A DNA stretch of 64,000 nucleotides from Campylobacter taeniopygiae (GCF_005406225.1 NZ_NXLY01000002.1:62001-126000), one strand, 5' to 3'; shown: positions 37,177-47,024, counted from the stretch's first letter. Made by a program: numbers and translations. The notes: generated by a model not told the origin, from the letters alone.

Positions 37177-38859
37177 CTATATATCCTTATCACTAAATTC
37201 GCTATCATTTTGAATTAAATTCTGCAAAAGCACAGCAATTTCTTCGCCCTTATCACTTACTAAACCTCTTAATTTTTCAAGTAAAACCTCATATTGAATA
37301 GTATCTTCATTGAAATTTTCTCCGAAGCCAAGTTGCTCTTCAACCTTTTTCCTAGCCATATTGAATTTTTCTAATGCGTCTTCAGCCTCATCTATAATTG
37401 CATTAACCCCGCCCTCTTTAATATCTTCTTGAGTAGCCATATCCTCAAGCATTTTTTGTGTAAATGGCGTAATGACTTTTTTGTAAAAAATAAAAAGCAA
37501 AATCGCTGCAATAAAATACTTAACAGGTGGAATGAAAGGCTCAACAAAACGATTGTAAAAGGTTTTAACCTTGCTTTCAACCCTAACAGTCTCGCGATGG
37601 AATGGTAAATTTTGCACCACAACACTATCACCTCTAGCTTGATTGTAATTAATAGTGCTTTTAACGATACTTTCTATACTAGCTAGTTCTTGTTTTGTGA
37701 GAGGAACATATTCACTTTTAACATCTCCATTTGCATCAACAACATCTTGATATTTTCCATCAATCGTAACCGCAGCTGAAGTTCTAATAATGGTTGCAAA
37801 TTGTTTTTTTGTATTGGTAATTGTTTTTGAAATTTCATTATTGGTTGTAACTTGATTTTTCTTATAAGTATCAATTTCTCCCTTATTATCAAGCCCTTCA
37901 ACAGGACCTGTATTTGAAACCGCACCTGGAACACCTTGAACTTCACGATCTTTTCTTCCAGTTCTTTCTTCATTTAAAGTTTGCTCACTTCTTACAACAG
38001 TATTTGGATCATAAATTTCACTTTGAGATTCTTGTTTAGAAAAATCAAAATCTATATTTACACTTACCTTTACCTTATCTGTCCCTCCTGCAAAAGGAGC
38101 TAAATTCTCTATAATTTTATCCTCTAAGGCTTTTTCTTGATCGCTTTTATATTTGATCTGCTCTCGAACTAAATCATCACTGTTATCTTTATCATCTAAA
38201 GGAATACCTCTTTGATCACTGATTTTAATATTGTCTTTTTTAAGATTTGCAACTGCAGCCGAAACGATATTTTTAATCCCATCAATTTGCTTTGCCGTAA
38301 GCCTTAGACCTTCTTTAACATTAACTACTACTGAAGCGGTTGGCGGAATTTGTCTTTCTGTAAAAACAGAATCTTTTGGAATAGCTATATGCACGACTGC
38401 ACTACGAATAGGCTCTAAAGTTTCAATCGTTCTTGATAGTTCCCCTTCAAGGGCTCTTCTATACTTTATAGCGATATCTTGATCGGTTGCACCAAATTGC
38501 TGTTGATCAAAAGCTTCAAAACCTATGCGACTATCCTTAATAAGTCCTTCGCTTGCAATGAACATTCTTTGGCGATAAACCTGATCTTTAGGAACTAAAA
38601 TTTTATTTTCACTAGCAAGTTTGTAAGGGATATTGTTTTGCTCAAGCTTAGCCACAATAGCAGCTGAAGAGCTAGGACTAACATTTTCTACTAAAACTGC
38701 ATATCCATCACTTGAACCACTTCCACCTCCGCGAAATAATGCTAAAAACACTAAAAAACCTACAACAACCACTATAGATGCAGCAATAACAATCAATTGC
38801 TTACGAGTTAATTTTTGAAAAAGTTGTCCGATTTGGTGTAGCATTTCTTTAAAATCCAT
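37177..38859 (-). CDS. fliF: FliF, flagellar MS-ring protein
   Basis: 560-residue inner-membrane ring protein with two membrane helices (about 24-44 and 433-455) around a large periplasmic region of ring-building motifs (YAVLVENVSPSSSAAIVAKL, SRTIETLEPIRSAVVHIAIPK, ASVVVNVKEG). The C-terminal tail binds FliG. First gene of fliF-fliG-fliH-dxs. In C. jejuni as I recall, hisC precedes fliF; here only a 218-bp AT-rich gap does, so fliF must use a promoter within that gap or read-through from upstream genes. Confidence 0.97.
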   Translation of the reverse strand: MDFKEMLHQIGQLFQKLTRKQLIVIAASIVVVVGFLVFLALFRGGGSGSSDGYAVLVENVSPSSSAAIVAKLEQNNIPYKLASENKILVPKDQVYRQRMFIASEGLIKDSRIGFEAFDQQQFGATDQDIAIKYRRALEGELSRTIETLEPIRSAVVHIAIPKDSVFTERQIPPTASVVVNVKEGLRLTAKQIDGIKNIVSAAVANLKKDNIKISDQRGIPLDDKDNSDDLVREQIKYKSDQEKALEDKIIENLAPFAGGTDKVKVSVNIDFDFSKQESQSEIYDPNTVVRSEQTLNEERTGRKDREVQGVPGAVSNTGPVEGLDNKGEIDTYKKNQVTTNNEISKTITNTKKQFATIIRTSAAVTIDGKYQDVVDANGDVKSEYVPLTKQELASIESIVKSTINYNQARGDSVVVQNLPFHRETVRVESKVKTFYNRFVEPFIPPVKYFIAAILLFIFYKKVITPFTQKMLEDMATQEDIKEGGVNAIIDEAEDALEKFNMARKKVEEQLGFGENFNEDTIQYEVLLEKLRGLVSDKGEEIAVLLQNLIQNDSEFSDKDI

Positions 38860-39077
38860 TAATTTCCAGTCCCCAGCTTAATGATTTTTATATTTTCAAT
38901 TCTTTAAATTTCAATAAAATCAGCAAATTTTATCAATTTTAATATAATTTTACCAAATTTATTTATTAAACTCATAAATTATTTTTATATTATCAAACAT
39001 TTTAGCAAAAAGCACTTTATAATTTTTAAAAATTTACATTAATTTTATATTTTGTTATAAAAAATATAAAGTTTATT

Positions 39078-39338
39078 TCAAAATCTTTCCAAAGTTCTTG
39101 CAACGGCAAAAATTTTGTCATAAATCAATTCTATGGCATCATGATCTAAATTTTTTAAATTTTTATTTTTTAAACGATCAAGAATCTCTTTTTCTCTTTT
39201 GGGATAATAAATTTCTTTATTATGGTTTTTTTTAATTTCTCCTATAATTTTAACATAAGCCATTCTTTCATTTAAAAGCTCTAAAATTTTATCATCCACT
39301 ATATCAATTTTATCTCTTAGTTCTTTTAAATCAAGCAT
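39078..39338 (-). CDS. Chorismate mutase domain only: apparent truncated PheA
   Basis: 86-residue AroQ-type chorismate mutase domain (LRDKIDIVDDKILELLNERM, ...YYPKREKEILDRL, AIELIYDKIFAVARTLERF). In C. jejuni and relatives this is the N-terminal domain of bifunctional PheA, about 357 residues, followed by a prephenate dehydratase domain. Here the frame stops exactly at the interdomain linker and no dehydratase sequence follows in the 218-bp gap. It could still make prephenate as a stand-alone mutase, or be a remnant. It overlaps the upstream HAD gene by 13 bases. hisC, expected next, is also absent. Confidence 0.82.
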   Translation of the reverse strand: MLDLKELRDKIDIVDDKILELLNERMAYVKIIGEIKKNHNKEIYYPKREKEILDRLKNKNLKNLDHDAIELIYDKIFAVARTLERF

Positions 39339-40093
39339 TGCTCTTCCTTTAAAATTTCAAAAATACTCGGATAAACTCCATCAAGAACGCTTGTATCAAT
39401 GCCTTTAGTATTGTTTAGTTTTCCACTTAAAACTAAATAAGTTTTCATATTTAATTCTTTTGCTTTAAGTAAATCCCCTTTAAAATCGTCACTGATTATT
39501 TTTATATCTTCAAATCGAGCATTGTAATTTTGCATTTTTAACAATTTTAAAGCCTCGTTATAAAAAATCACACTTGGCTTACCCACAACATCATATTCAA
39601 AATGAATTGCGTTTTTAAGCATAGCCATTATACTTCCTACCCCTGGGTAAGATTTATTGTCTTTTTTATAAATGCTACTTTCATGCATAGCCACAACTTT
39701 AACTCCATTTTTAATCATTTCTATAATACTAGCAAAATCATTAAATTTAAAATCATCAAAACTAGCAATAAGAACTAATTCTGGATTTTTAAAATCCAAC
39801 TTAAAGCCAAGCATTTCAAGACTTTGCAAAAACTCATTAGCACCAAAAGCAGCAACTTTACAAGGCTTAAAAAGAGTTTTTAAAATACAAAAAGGATCTA
39901 AATAAGCATTATCTTTTATATTTAAGCCCTTTTGTCTTAAAATTTCTAAAAAATCAAGTTTTTTGGTATTGTTTGTGATAATCACATAAGCAAGATTATT
40001 TGTATTTAAAAAATCGATTAATTCTTTGGCTCCAAAAATTAAAGATTTATCAGCATCTGAAATAAGCGTTCCTTGAACATCTAAAAAAAACAT
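39326..40093 (-). CDS. HAD-superfamily hydrolase (NagD/PGP-like)
   Basis: 255-residue HAD phosphatase of the class IIA (NagD-type) subfamily. Motif I is FFLDVQGTLISDADKSL; Asp4 is the nucleophile, although the second motif-I Asp is replaced by Gln (DVQGT rather than DxDGT). Motif II is IITNNTKK, motif III the Lys in VGKPSVIFY and motif IV ISDDFKGDL. Loss of the general-acid Asp could reduce phosphatase activity. Sits between lysA (1 base) and the chorismate mutase gene (13-base overlap). Confidence 0.85.
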   Translation of the reverse strand: MFFLDVQGTLISDADKSLIFGAKELIDFLNTNNLAYVIITNNTKKLDFLEILRQKGLNIKDNAYLDPFCILKTLFKPCKVAAFGANEFLQSLEMLGFKLDFKNPELVLIASFDDFKFNDFASIIEMIKNGVKVVAMHESSIYKKDNKSYPGVGSIMAMLKNAIHFEYDVVGKPSVIFYNEALKLLKMQNYNARFEDIKIISDDFKGDLLKAKELNMKTYLVLSGKLNNTKGIDTSVLDGVYPSIFEILKEEQCLI

Positions 40094-40094
40094 T

Positions 40095-41303
40095 TTAAAC
40101 CTTTATAAACTTCTCCTCTAAAGCAATTTGATCTTTAAAGCTTTCTCTTTGGCGAATCAGTCTTATCATCCCATTTTCTAAAGCTAATTCGCAAACTTTA
40201 TTTCTAGTGTTGTAATTACTACTCATACTAAAGCCGTATGCTCCAGCATTTTTAATCACCATTATATCACCATTTTGCGTATGAGGTAATAATCTTTCCT
40301 TAGCAAAAAAATCACCGCTTTCACAAACCCCACCTACAACGTCACATAGGCTTTCTTCTCCTTGATTATAAGGCATATCAATTTCATGATAAGCTTCATA
40401 TAAACTTGGACGTATCAAATCATTCATAGCGCCATCAACGATAATAAAACGCTTTGTTTTATTGTGTTTTTCATAAAGTACTGAACAAACAAATTCCCCA
40501 TTTGAGGCTACCAAAAATCGCCCTGGTTCCATTCCTATAGTTACATCAAGTCCATTAAGACTAGCTAAAATTGCTTGTGCGTACTCATAAAGATTAGGTT
40601 CTAGATCTGTTTTTTCATAAGCTACGCCAAGCCCTCCACCAATATCAAAAAATTTAAGATCAATCTTTAAAGCTTTTAATTCTTTAACGAGTTTTGCAAC
40701 AATACTAGCTGCTTCATATATAGGGCTTAAATCTAAAAGTTGTGATCCAATATGAAAATGTATCCCAACAGGTTCTAAAAAAGAAGAATTCTTTGCATAA
40801 ATATACATTTTCTTAGCACTCTCAATTTCAACCCCAAATTTATTTTCATTTAATCCTGTAGAAATATAAGGATGAGTTTTTGCATCTACATTAGGATTAA
40901 CCCTTATGCTAATTCTTGCCTTAGTGTTTAATTCTTTAGCCACTTGCTCCAAAAGTATCATTTCAGCTTCACTTTCAAGATTGATATATAAAATGTTATA
41001 TTTTAAAGCAAGTTTGAGTTCTTCTTTGGTTTTACCTACTCCACTAAAAATGATTTTATAAGGCTTTGCGCCCACTTTTAAAGCACGTTTAACCTCACCT
41101 ATACTCACACAATCAAATCCGCTATCTAATTTAACAAGCATTTGTAAAAGGCTTAAATTTGAATTGGCTTTTACGGCATAAAAAATTTGTGATTTTCTAG
41201 CTTTAAAGGCATTTTTTAATTCTAAAAATTTTTCTTTAATCGCATCAAAATTATAGATATAAAAAGGGGTTTGAAATTCATCTTTAAGTTTTTTATAATC
41301 CAT
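40095..41303 (-). CDS. lysA: Diaminopimelate decarboxylase
   Basis: 402-residue fold-type III PLP enzyme that makes L-lysine from meso-diaminopimelate. The PLP lysine is in FYAVKANSN; FDIGGGLGV, HFHIGSQL, GMEPGRFLVA and DVVGGVCESGD (substrate Cys) are all intact. It starts 29 bases after the LptG-type gene stop and leads into the HAD gene. Full length. Confidence 0.96.
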   Translation of the reverse strand: MDYKKLKDEFQTPFYIYNFDAIKEKFLELKNAFKARKSQIFYAVKANSNLSLLQMLVKLDSGFDCVSIGEVKRALKVGAKPYKIIFSGVGKTKEELKLALKYNILYINLESEAEMILLEQVAKELNTKARISIRVNPNVDAKTHPYISTGLNENKFGVEIESAKKMYIYAKNSSFLEPVGIHFHIGSQLLDLSPIYEAASIVAKLVKELKALKIDLKFFDIGGGLGVAYEKTDLEPNLYEYAQAILASLNGLDVTIGMEPGRFLVASNGEFVCSVLYEKHNKTKRFIIVDGAMNDLIRPSLYEAYHEIDMPYNQGEESLCDVVGGVCESGDFFAKERLLPHTQNGDIMVIKNAGAYGFSMSSNYNTRNKVCELALENGMIRLIRQRESFKDQIALEEKFIKV

Positions 41304-41332
41304 ACTTTCCTTCTTTAAATTTTAATATCAAA

Positions 41333-42391
41333 TCAACGATTTTTATAAAACTTCATTAGGCCAAAAAAGCCTAGCAATACAATAGGCAAAACGATACCAA
41401 TTTCACTGATTATAACGCCATTTTCACTTAATCTTGAAAACAAATATAAAAATCCCCAAGATAGTAATGTCACCACAAAAGCAACAAAAGCCACAAAAGC
41501 AAGATTAAAAAATCTAGAAATAACAGGAAAATAATAATACATAATAAGCATTAAAAAAGGAGCAAAAAATGGCATAAATATAAGTTTATAAAGATTAATC
41601 TTTAGCGTTTCTATGCTAATGTTTTGATCCTTGAAAAGCCTTAGACTCTCCCAAGCATCCAAAATAGAATAATTACTATTGCTCGCAACACTTTCAATGA
41701 TTTTTGGCTTAAAGCCCTCTAAAGCACTTAATTCTTTAAAATCTTGCACATCAATGCCTTTAGCGCCCAGCATATATTCTTTAGGAAGAGTGGTTAAATT
41801 TCCATCTTTTAAGATCCAATTTCCCTCTTTAAAGGATGCTTTTTTAGCTTCAACAAAAGAATTTAAGGTAGAGTTATTAAGATCAAAAATTTTGATATTT
41901 TGGACGCTGTTTTGTCCATTGTTTATTTTAGAAATATAAACAAAATCATTATTGAATTTTAAAAAAACTTCTCCACCTTGTTTATTTAAAACTCCATTTT
42001 TTAAAATATTTTTTTTATAATCATTTGCATAGGCAAAAGAAGTAAAATTTAAACCAATATAAACACAGCAAAAAAACAAAGCCCATAAAAAAGGGAAGAT
42101 AACGACTAAATTTTTACTGATTCCTAAAGCGTAAAAACTTACAAATTCATTAGTTCTAATCATTGAAATGAGTGACAATATAAATGCAAAAACTATAGAA
42201 AGTGGCAAAATATAAGGCACAGCAGAACAAGCTAAAAAAACCACATAAAGTAGCTGAAGATTGACACTTTGTGGCAAATCTTTAAAATTTAAAAGCAAAT
42301 CAATACCACAATAAAAACCAATTAAAGATAAAAATATTATGAAAAAATTCTTAAGATAAATTTCTGAAATGAAACGAAAAAAAATCCACAT
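41333..42391 (-). CDS. LptF/LptG-family permease (YjgP/YjgQ)
   Basis: 352-residue membrane protein with three N-terminal helices (about 12-115), a periplasmic beta-jellyroll-like domain (about 120-260) and three C-terminal helices (about 275-348), the YjgP/YjgQ layout. LptF and LptG with LptB pull lipooligosaccharide out of the inner membrane. Epsilonproteobacterial homologues are usually called LptG; the exact paralogue is uncertain. One base separates it from pth. Confidence 0.88.
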   Translation of the reverse strand: MWIFFRFISEIYLKNFFIIFLSLIGFYCGIDLLLNFKDLPQSVNLQLLYVVFLACSAVPYILPLSIVFAFILSLISMIRTNEFVSFYALGISKNLVVIFPFLWALFFCCVYIGLNFTSFAYANDYKKNILKNGVLNKQGGEVFLKFNNDFVYISKINNGQNSVQNIKIFDLNNSTLNSFVEAKKASFKEGNWILKDGNLTTLPKEYMLGAKGIDVQDFKELSALEGFKPKIIESVASNSNYSILDAWESLRLFKDQNISIETLKINLYKLIFMPFFAPFLMLIMYYYFPVISRFFNLAFVAFVAFVVTLLSWGFLYLFSRLSENGVIISEIGIVLPIVLLGFFGLMKFYKNR

Positions 42392-42392
42392 T

Positions 42393-42935
42393 TTAAGCTC
42401 TTAAACTATACAAAGATGAAACACTTGATAAATCTTTTTCAATCAGTTCAAATAATGCTTTTTTAGAGTGTTCTAAGATTTTATCTAAAATTATTTTTTC
42501 CTCGTCTTTAAATTGTCCTAAAACATGAGAGATGACGTTTTCTCCCTTGCCTACGCCTATACGCACTCTTTCATAATCATTGCCACATAAAGAATCGATA
42601 CTTTTTAGCCCATTGTGTCCGCCGCTTGAACCGCCTTTTTTAAAACGCAAAGCCCCTAAATTTATATCGATATCATCATGTATAACTATAAGTCTTTCAC
42701 ATTTATAAAAATCCTTAACCGCTTTAACGCTAGTGCCTGAATTATTCATATAAGTGCTAGGTTTAAGAAGAAGTAAGGAGGAGCCAATCTTAAATAGCTC
42801 TCCTTTAAATTTTGAATTGTTAAGATTTGTAAAATTTTGATCTTTTAAAATCAAATCAATGAGCATAAAGCCTACATTATGGCGAGTATTTTTGTATTCC
42901 TCACCTATATTGCCAAGCCCTACGACTAAGATCAT
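42393..42935 (-). CDS. pth: Peptidyl-tRNA hydrolase
   Basis: 180-residue enzyme that recycles peptidyl-tRNA dropped from ribosomes. The catalytic His is in [11 protein letters not shown]; the Asn of [10 protein letters not shown] and the HDDIDINLG and [13 protein letters not shown] motifs are all kept. The start overlaps the rplY stop by 4 bases, the common rplY-pth pairing. Confidence 0.97.
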   Translation of the reverse strand: MILVVGLGNIGEEYKNTRHNVGFMLIDLILKDQNFTNLNNSKFKGELFKIGSSLLLLKPSTYMNNSGTSVKAVKDFYKCERLIVIHDDIDINLGALRFKKGGSSGGHNGLKSIDSLCGNDYERVRIGVGKGENVISHVLGQFKDEEKIILDKILEHSKKALFELIEKDLSSVSSLYSLRA

Positions 42936-43468
42936 CTAGCTTTTTCTACGCCAACAACCGCTATCCTATCAGCGTCTAAAATAGTAACACCCTCAGGAAC
43001 TACTACATCACGAACAAGTAAAGCATCACCTACATCAAGTTTGCTAACATCAAGTTCAAAGAAATTTGGTAAATTTTCAGCTTTACATTTAACTTTTAAT
43101 CTTCTCTTAGATTGGATTAAAACACCTTTATTTTTAAGACCGATAGCTGTTCCTGTGATTTTAACTGGAACCATATATTTAGAAATCACACCTTTTTGTG
43201 CTACTTTTAAATCTACGTGTTTTAAATCACTTGTAACTGGATCTTTTTGATAATCCACAACCACAACATTTAAAGTTTGAGAACCCACTTTAACATCAAA
43301 AGCTAAAGTTGTTTTTTTACGAACTTCTTTAATGAATTCATTGACCTTAAAAGCAGCGTGGATATTTTCCAATCCTTTACCATAGATGTTTGCTATTAGA
43401 TAACCATCTCTTTTTAAAGCTTTAGCTGCTTTTCTACCGATACTCTCTCTAACGATACCTTCTAACAT
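42932..43468 (-). CDS. rplY: Ribosomal protein L25 (general stress protein Ctc form)
   Basis: 178-residue bL25 of the two-domain CTC type: N-terminal 5S rRNA-binding domain (about 1-90, [21 protein letters not shown]) and a C-terminal beta domain (about 95-178). It binds the central protuberance of the 50S subunit. First gene of a likely rplY-pth-lptG-lysA-HAD-chorismate mutase run on the minus strand. Confidence 0.95.
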   Translation of the reverse strand: MLEGIVRESIGRKAAKALKRDGYLIANIYGKGLENIHAAFKVNEFIKEVRKKTTLAFDVKVGSQTLNVVVVDYQKDPVTSDLKHVDLKVAQKGVISKYMVPVKITGTAIGLKNKGVLIQSKRRLKVKCKAENLPNFFELDVSKLDVGDALLVRDVVVPEGVTILDADRIAVVGVEKAR

Positions 43469-43539
43469 CTTTTTTTATCCTTTCAAAAAAATAAGCTTTA
43501 ATTTTAGCAAATATTGGCTTAGTTAAAAGTAAAAAAGTA

Positions 43540-43545
43540 TATAAT
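43540..43545 (+). promoter_or_regulatory. Putative -10 element for the SMR-bioD genes
   Basis: TATAAT 31 bases before the chosen TTG start of the first SMR gene, in the 107-bp gap divergent from rplY. It supports the later of two TTG codons as the start. Confidence 0.45.
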
Positions 43546-43575
43546 TATGATTTAAAATTGTATTTGGGATATTTT

Positions 43576-43908
43576 TTGAAAAAAGAATTAAATACTGCTT
43601 GGCTATGGGTTATTTTTGGAGCCTTGATAGAGTGCTTTTGGGTGAGTGGTTTAAAATACTCCTATGAAATTTGGCATTATTGCTTAACCGCTATAGGCAT
43701 TTTTATCTCTTTTAATTGTTTTTTAAAAGCATGTAAAAAAATAGAAATCAGTGTAGCTTATAGTGTTTTTGTAGGCATTGGAACCGCTGGCATTGTGATA
43801 GCTGAAATTGCCATTTTTCATGAAAAATTTTCTATTTTAAAAATCTTTTTCATACTGCTTTTATTGCTCGGTGTGATAGGTTTAAAATTTAGTTCTAAAG
43901 AGAATTAA
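43576..43908 (+). CDS. Small multidrug resistance (SMR) family transporter, first subunit
   Basis: 110-residue four-helix EmrE-type exporter with the membrane-embedded Glu in GALIECFWVSGLKYS. I chose the TTG at 43576 (GGGAT about 6 bases upstream); the TTG at 43558 lies almost at the predicted transcription start. Adjacent to a second SMR gene with a stop/start overlap, so the two likely form a heteromeric pair, in which each protein has an opposite membrane orientation. Substrates (cations, guanidinium, polyamines) cannot be read from sequence. Confidence 0.88.
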   Translation: MKKELNTAWLWVIFGALIECFWVSGLKYSYEIWHYCLTAIGIFISFNCFLKACKKIEISVAYSVFVGIGTAGIVIAEIAIFHEKFSILKIFFILLLLLGVIGLKFSSKEN

Positions 43909-44222
43909 TGGCTTGGATATTTTTAATCATTGCTGGAATTTGTGAAATTATAGGTGTTATCATCATGAAAAAATACGTCGACACACACGCAAAAAAATAT
44001 CTTTTATTACTCATATTTTGCTTTATGTGCTCTTTTATGAGTTTGAGTTTAAGTATGCAAAGCATTGCTATGAGTATTGCTTATGCTATTTGGACAGGTA
44101 TTGGTGCCGTGGGTAGTGTTGTAGTTGGTATAGTTTTATTTAAAGAGAGAAAAAATTTTTTAAAACTCTTTTTTATCTCAATGATTTTATTTTCCACTAT
44201 AGCTTTAAAATTACTTTCTTAA
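43908..44222 (+). CDS. SMR family transporter, second subunit
   Basis: 104-residue four-helix SMR protein (WIFLIIAGICEIIGVIIMKKY with the conserved Glu, WTGIGAVGSVVVGIVLFKE). It starts within the stop of its partner (TAATGG), ensuring matched synthesis. bioD follows 9 bases downstream. Corresponds to the Cj0309c/Cj0310c-type pair in C. jejuni as I recall. Confidence 0.9.
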   Translation: MAWIFLIIAGICEIIGVIIMKKYVDTHAKKYLLLLIFCFMCSFMSLSLSMQSIAMSIAYAIWTGIGAVGSVVVGIVLFKERKNFLKLFFISMILFSTIALKLLS

Positions 44223-44231
44223 AGGATTAAA

Positions 44232-44801
44232 ATGCAAATTTATATTAGTGGTATTCACACTGATGTTGGAAAAACGTATTTAAGTGCTAGAATTTGCAAA
44301 GAATTGGGTTTTGATTATTTTAAACTCATTCAAGCAGGCACTCCAAAAGATAGTGATATCATAGCTCAATTTAGCCCAAAAACTAAAATTTTTAAAGAGG
44401 GTATATTTTTACAAACTCCCGTATCACCTCACAAGGCAAAAACTCTAGAAGGGTTAAATTATAAAGCTTTTGATATTGCTTTGCCTCAAAGTGATAAACT
44501 CATTATAGAACTTGCAGGTGGTATTTTTTCACCTATTGATGATGAAAAAACAATGATTGATTTTATGCAAAAATTTAAACGCCCTACCATTTTAGTCGCA
44601 AAAGATTATTTAGGAAGTATCAATCATACGCTTTTAAGCATAGAAGCCTTAAAACAAAAAAATATACCCATCCTAGCCTTAGTTTTAAAAAGTGAAGATC
44701 CTTTTAGTAAAGATTTTATACAAAAATATACACAAATTCCCATCATAGATTTTGATGATAAGGTTTGCGAGAAACTTTTAAAAATCATTAATAAATTTTA
44801 A
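44232..44801 (+). CDS. bioD: Dethiobiotin synthetase
   Basis: 189-residue ATP-dependent enzyme that closes the ureido ring of dethiobiotin from DAPA and CO2. The P-loop is [26 protein letters not shown] and [12 protein letters not shown] match substrate-binding segments. Slightly short for BioD (about 225 in E. coli). Separated from the rest of the biotin genes by a Sel1-repeat gene and by the oppositely oriented bioA. Confidence 0.92.
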   Translation: MQIYISGIHTDVGKTYLSARICKELGFDYFKLIQAGTPKDSDIIAQFSPKTKIFKEGIFLQTPVSPHKAKTLEGLNYKAFDIALPQSDKLIIELAGGIFSPIDDEKTMIDFMQKFKRPTILVAKDYLGSINHTLLSIEALKQKNIPILALVLKSEDPFSKDFIQKYTQIPIIDFDDKVCEKLLKIINKF

Positions 44802-44834
44802 TGTATTATTTGTTTATCAATAAAGGAGTGAAAA

Positions 44835-45515
44835 ATGAAACAAATATTATTTAAATTTTTGATTTTGAATTTTTTACTTGTAGTTTGTGCATGTTCACAG
44901 GATGGTTCATCCGTAGATGACTTGTTTAAAAAAGGTCAAGAGGCGTTAAAAAGTGGTGATCGAGATAAGGCTATAGAGTATTTAAAACAAGCTTGTAATT
45001 TAAATTCGGGATTAAGATCAGGATTTTCTTGTTATCAAGTTGGAAATTTTTATCGCAATATTGTGGGTGATACACGTAAATCTTCGGAATATTATGAAAA
45101 AGCTTGTGATTTAAATTTAGGACTTGCTTGTTTTGCAAGTGCAGATACATACCGTATTATAAATCCTGATAAAGCTTTAAACTATTATAAAAAAGCTTGT
45201 GATTTAGAAATATCACAAAGCTGTGTTGAACTTGCAAATTTATACATAGAAGAAAATAATGCTTCTAAATTTTTAGAATATCTTAACAAAGCTTGTGATT
45301 CAAAAGATGCAAAAACTTGCAATGATCTTGCAAAAATATATGAACAAGGGGTAATAAAATATAAACTAGGAATAGAAGATAAAGAAATATCAATCAAAAA
45401 AGATAGCTCTAAGGCCTTACAATACTATAAAAAAGCTTGTGATGAAGCTGAAAGTAATGATAGCGCTAAACAAGATTATTGCGAAAAATATCATCAATTA
45501 AAAAGCAATTTTTAA
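44835..45515 (+). CDS. Sel1-repeat (SLR) lipoprotein, Hcp-like
   Basis: 226-residue protein with an N-terminal export signal and a lipobox ending VCAC, so probably a membrane-anchored lipoprotein. The body holds about five degenerate 36-residue Sel1-like/TPR repeats, each with a KALxYYKKACDL-type helix pair and regularly spaced Cys that can form intra-repeat disulfides, as in the Helicobacter Hcp proteins. Function unknown; Hcp proteins bind cell-wall muropeptides or beta-lactams and are secreted. Sits between bioD and bioA; a paralogue lies on the far side of bioA. Confidence 0.85.
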   Translation: MKQILFKFLILNFLLVVCACSQDGSSVDDLFKKGQEALKSGDRDKAIEYLKQACNLNSGLRSGFSCYQVGNFYRNIVGDTRKSSEYYEKACDLNLGLACFASADTYRIINPDKALNYYKKACDLEISQSCVELANLYIEENNASKFLEYLNKACDSKDAKTCNDLAKIYEQGVIKYKLGIEDKEISIKKDSSKALQYYKKACDEAESNDSAKQDYCEKYHQLKSNF

Positions 45516-45525
45516 AAATTATTTT

Positions 45526-45557
45526 AATCCTAACTTTTACATTATAAAGTTAGGATT
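45526..45557. terminator. Hairpin between the SLR lipoprotein gene and bioA
   Basis: Perfect 12-bp arms (45526-45537 and 45546-45557) with an 8-base loop, 10 bases after the SLR stop and about 100 bases beyond the convergent bioA end. Probably ends the SMR-bioD-SLR transcript; the rest of the gap to 45656 is AT-rich with no gene seen. Confidence 0.65.
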
Positions 45558-45656
45558 TCACATTTTAGCTTCACATAAAATCTAATTTTAAAAAATCTTT
45601 AAAATTTTTATCATGTAAGCAATTTTCTAAGCTTCTTTTATCGTATATCACTAATT

Positions 45657-46931
45657 TCAAAAATCATTGAAAATTTGCTCTAAACTATCCACTACATAAG
45701 AAATTTGCTCCTTTGTAATCACATAAGGGGGCATAAAATAAATTGTATTTGCAAGCGGCCTCAAAAGCAAATCTTTTTTTAAAGCTCTTTTAAAAACCTC
45801 AAGCCCAGCTCTTTCGTATTTTGCATTTAAAATATCAAAAGCACTGATCATCCCGCAAGTTCTAAAATTACCAAGAAAATCAAATTTTTTAAGTCTTGAA
45901 AACTCTTGCTGTATAAAGGTGCTTAAAATTTTATTTTTTTCTAAAATATTTTCATTTTCAAATATATCTAAAACTGCATTTGCCGCAGCACACGCTAAAG
46001 TATTTCCCGTATAACTATGAGAATGCAAAAAAGCTTTATAGTCTTTGTAAGGTGCGTAAAAAGCTTGATAAATTTCATCCTTAGTAAGCACCACAGAAAG
46101 AGGCATAAACCCACCCGTAATTCCTTTTGAAAGACAGATAAAATCAGGGCTTTGTTTGCATTGATGTAAAGCAAAAAGCGTCCCTGTGCGTCCAAATCCC
46201 ACGGCAATTTCATCAAAAATAACTTGCACATTAAATTCATGACAAAGCTTTATGGCTTCATCAATAAATCCTGCCTCATACATATGCATATTTCCAGCAC
46301 ACTGCACTAAAGGTTCTAAGATAAAAGCACAAATTTCACTAGAATGCTTTTCTAAAATCCCTTTTAAAACAAAAAGTTCTTCTTGATAGTCTTTATTTTT
46401 TGGGACAGGGGTATTAAGACATTCTAAAAGCAAAGGATTGTAAGTATCTTTATAAAGTGCAACATCTCCCACGCTTAAAGCCCCTAAAGTTTCGCCATGA
46501 TAAGAATTGCTTAGAGATAAAAATTTATTTTTTTTCAAACCCTGATTTAAATGATAATGAAAACTCATTTTAAGTGCTATTTCTACCGCACTTGATCCAT
46601 TATCTGCGTAAAAACATTTATTAAAATCTCTCCCAACTTTTTCACAAAGTCTAGCTGAAAGTTTGATAATAGGCTCATGCGTAAAACCAGCCAAAATCAC
46701 ATGTTCAAGCTCATCAACTTGCTTTTTAATGGCATTTGCGATTTTTTCATTACAATGCCCAAAAAGATTCACCCACCAAGAACTGATGCAATCTAAATAT
46801 CTTTTATCGTCAAAATCATAAAGCCAAACCCCCTTAGCTTTTTTTATAGGGATTAAAGGCACATTCTCATGATCTTTCATTTGAGTACAAGGATGCCAAA
46901 TGTGTTCTAAGTCCAGTTCTTTTAAATTCAT
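45657..46931 (-). CDS. bioA: Adenosylmethionine-8-amino-7-oxononanoate aminotransferase
   Basis: 424-residue class III PLP aminotransferase, which makes 7,8-diaminopelargonate from KAPA using SAM as amino donor. N-terminal HIWHPCTQM and the [10 protein letters not shown] segment are BioA hallmarks; the PLP lysine is in [13 protein letters not shown]. It is transcribed alone against bioD and bioF. Flanked on both sides by Sel1-repeat genes. Confidence 0.96.
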   Translation of the reverse strand: MNLKELDLEHIWHPCTQMKDHENVPLIPIKKAKGVWLYDFDDKRYLDCISSWWVNLFGHCNEKIANAIKKQVDELEHVILAGFTHEPIIKLSARLCEKVGRDFNKCFYADNGSSAVEIALKMSFHYHLNQGLKKNKFLSLSNSYHGETLGALSVGDVALYKDTYNPLLLECLNTPVPKNKDYQEELFVLKGILEKHSSEICAFILEPLVQCAGNMHMYEAGFIDEAIKLCHEFNVQVIFDEIAVGFGRTGTLFALHQCKQSPDFICLSKGITGGFMPLSVVLTKDEIYQAFYAPYKDYKAFLHSHSYTGNTLACAAANAVLDIFENENILEKNKILSTFIQQEFSRLKKFDFLGNFRTCGMISAFDILNAKYERAGLEVFKRALKKDLLLRPLANTIYFMPPYVITKEQISYVVDSLEQIFNDF

Positions 46932-47018
46932 TTTTACTTCTTTGATTTTTAGTGCAATAATACTACATTTTTATACAAAAGCACTTTAAAATCAACATAG
47001 ATATTTAGAAAATATTTA

Positions 47019-47024
47019 TATAAT
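47019..47024 (+). promoter_or_regulatory. Putative -10 element for the second SLR gene and bioFGC
   Basis: TATAAT in the 133-bp gap divergent from bioA, about 40 bases before the ATG. A second AT-rich hexamer (TATAAT at about 47052) is also present, so the assignment is tentative. Confidence 0.35.

Noticed and set aside
36402..37973. Several Leu/Lys-rich frames opposite or within fliG and fliF
   Set aside because: Low-complexity shadows of AT-rich coding sequence; the real genes have full-length conserved domains in the other frame.
45516..45656. Possible small gene between the SLR lipoprotein and bioA
   Set aside because: Only short frames without ribosome sites; the gap holds a terminator hairpin and AT-rich sequence.
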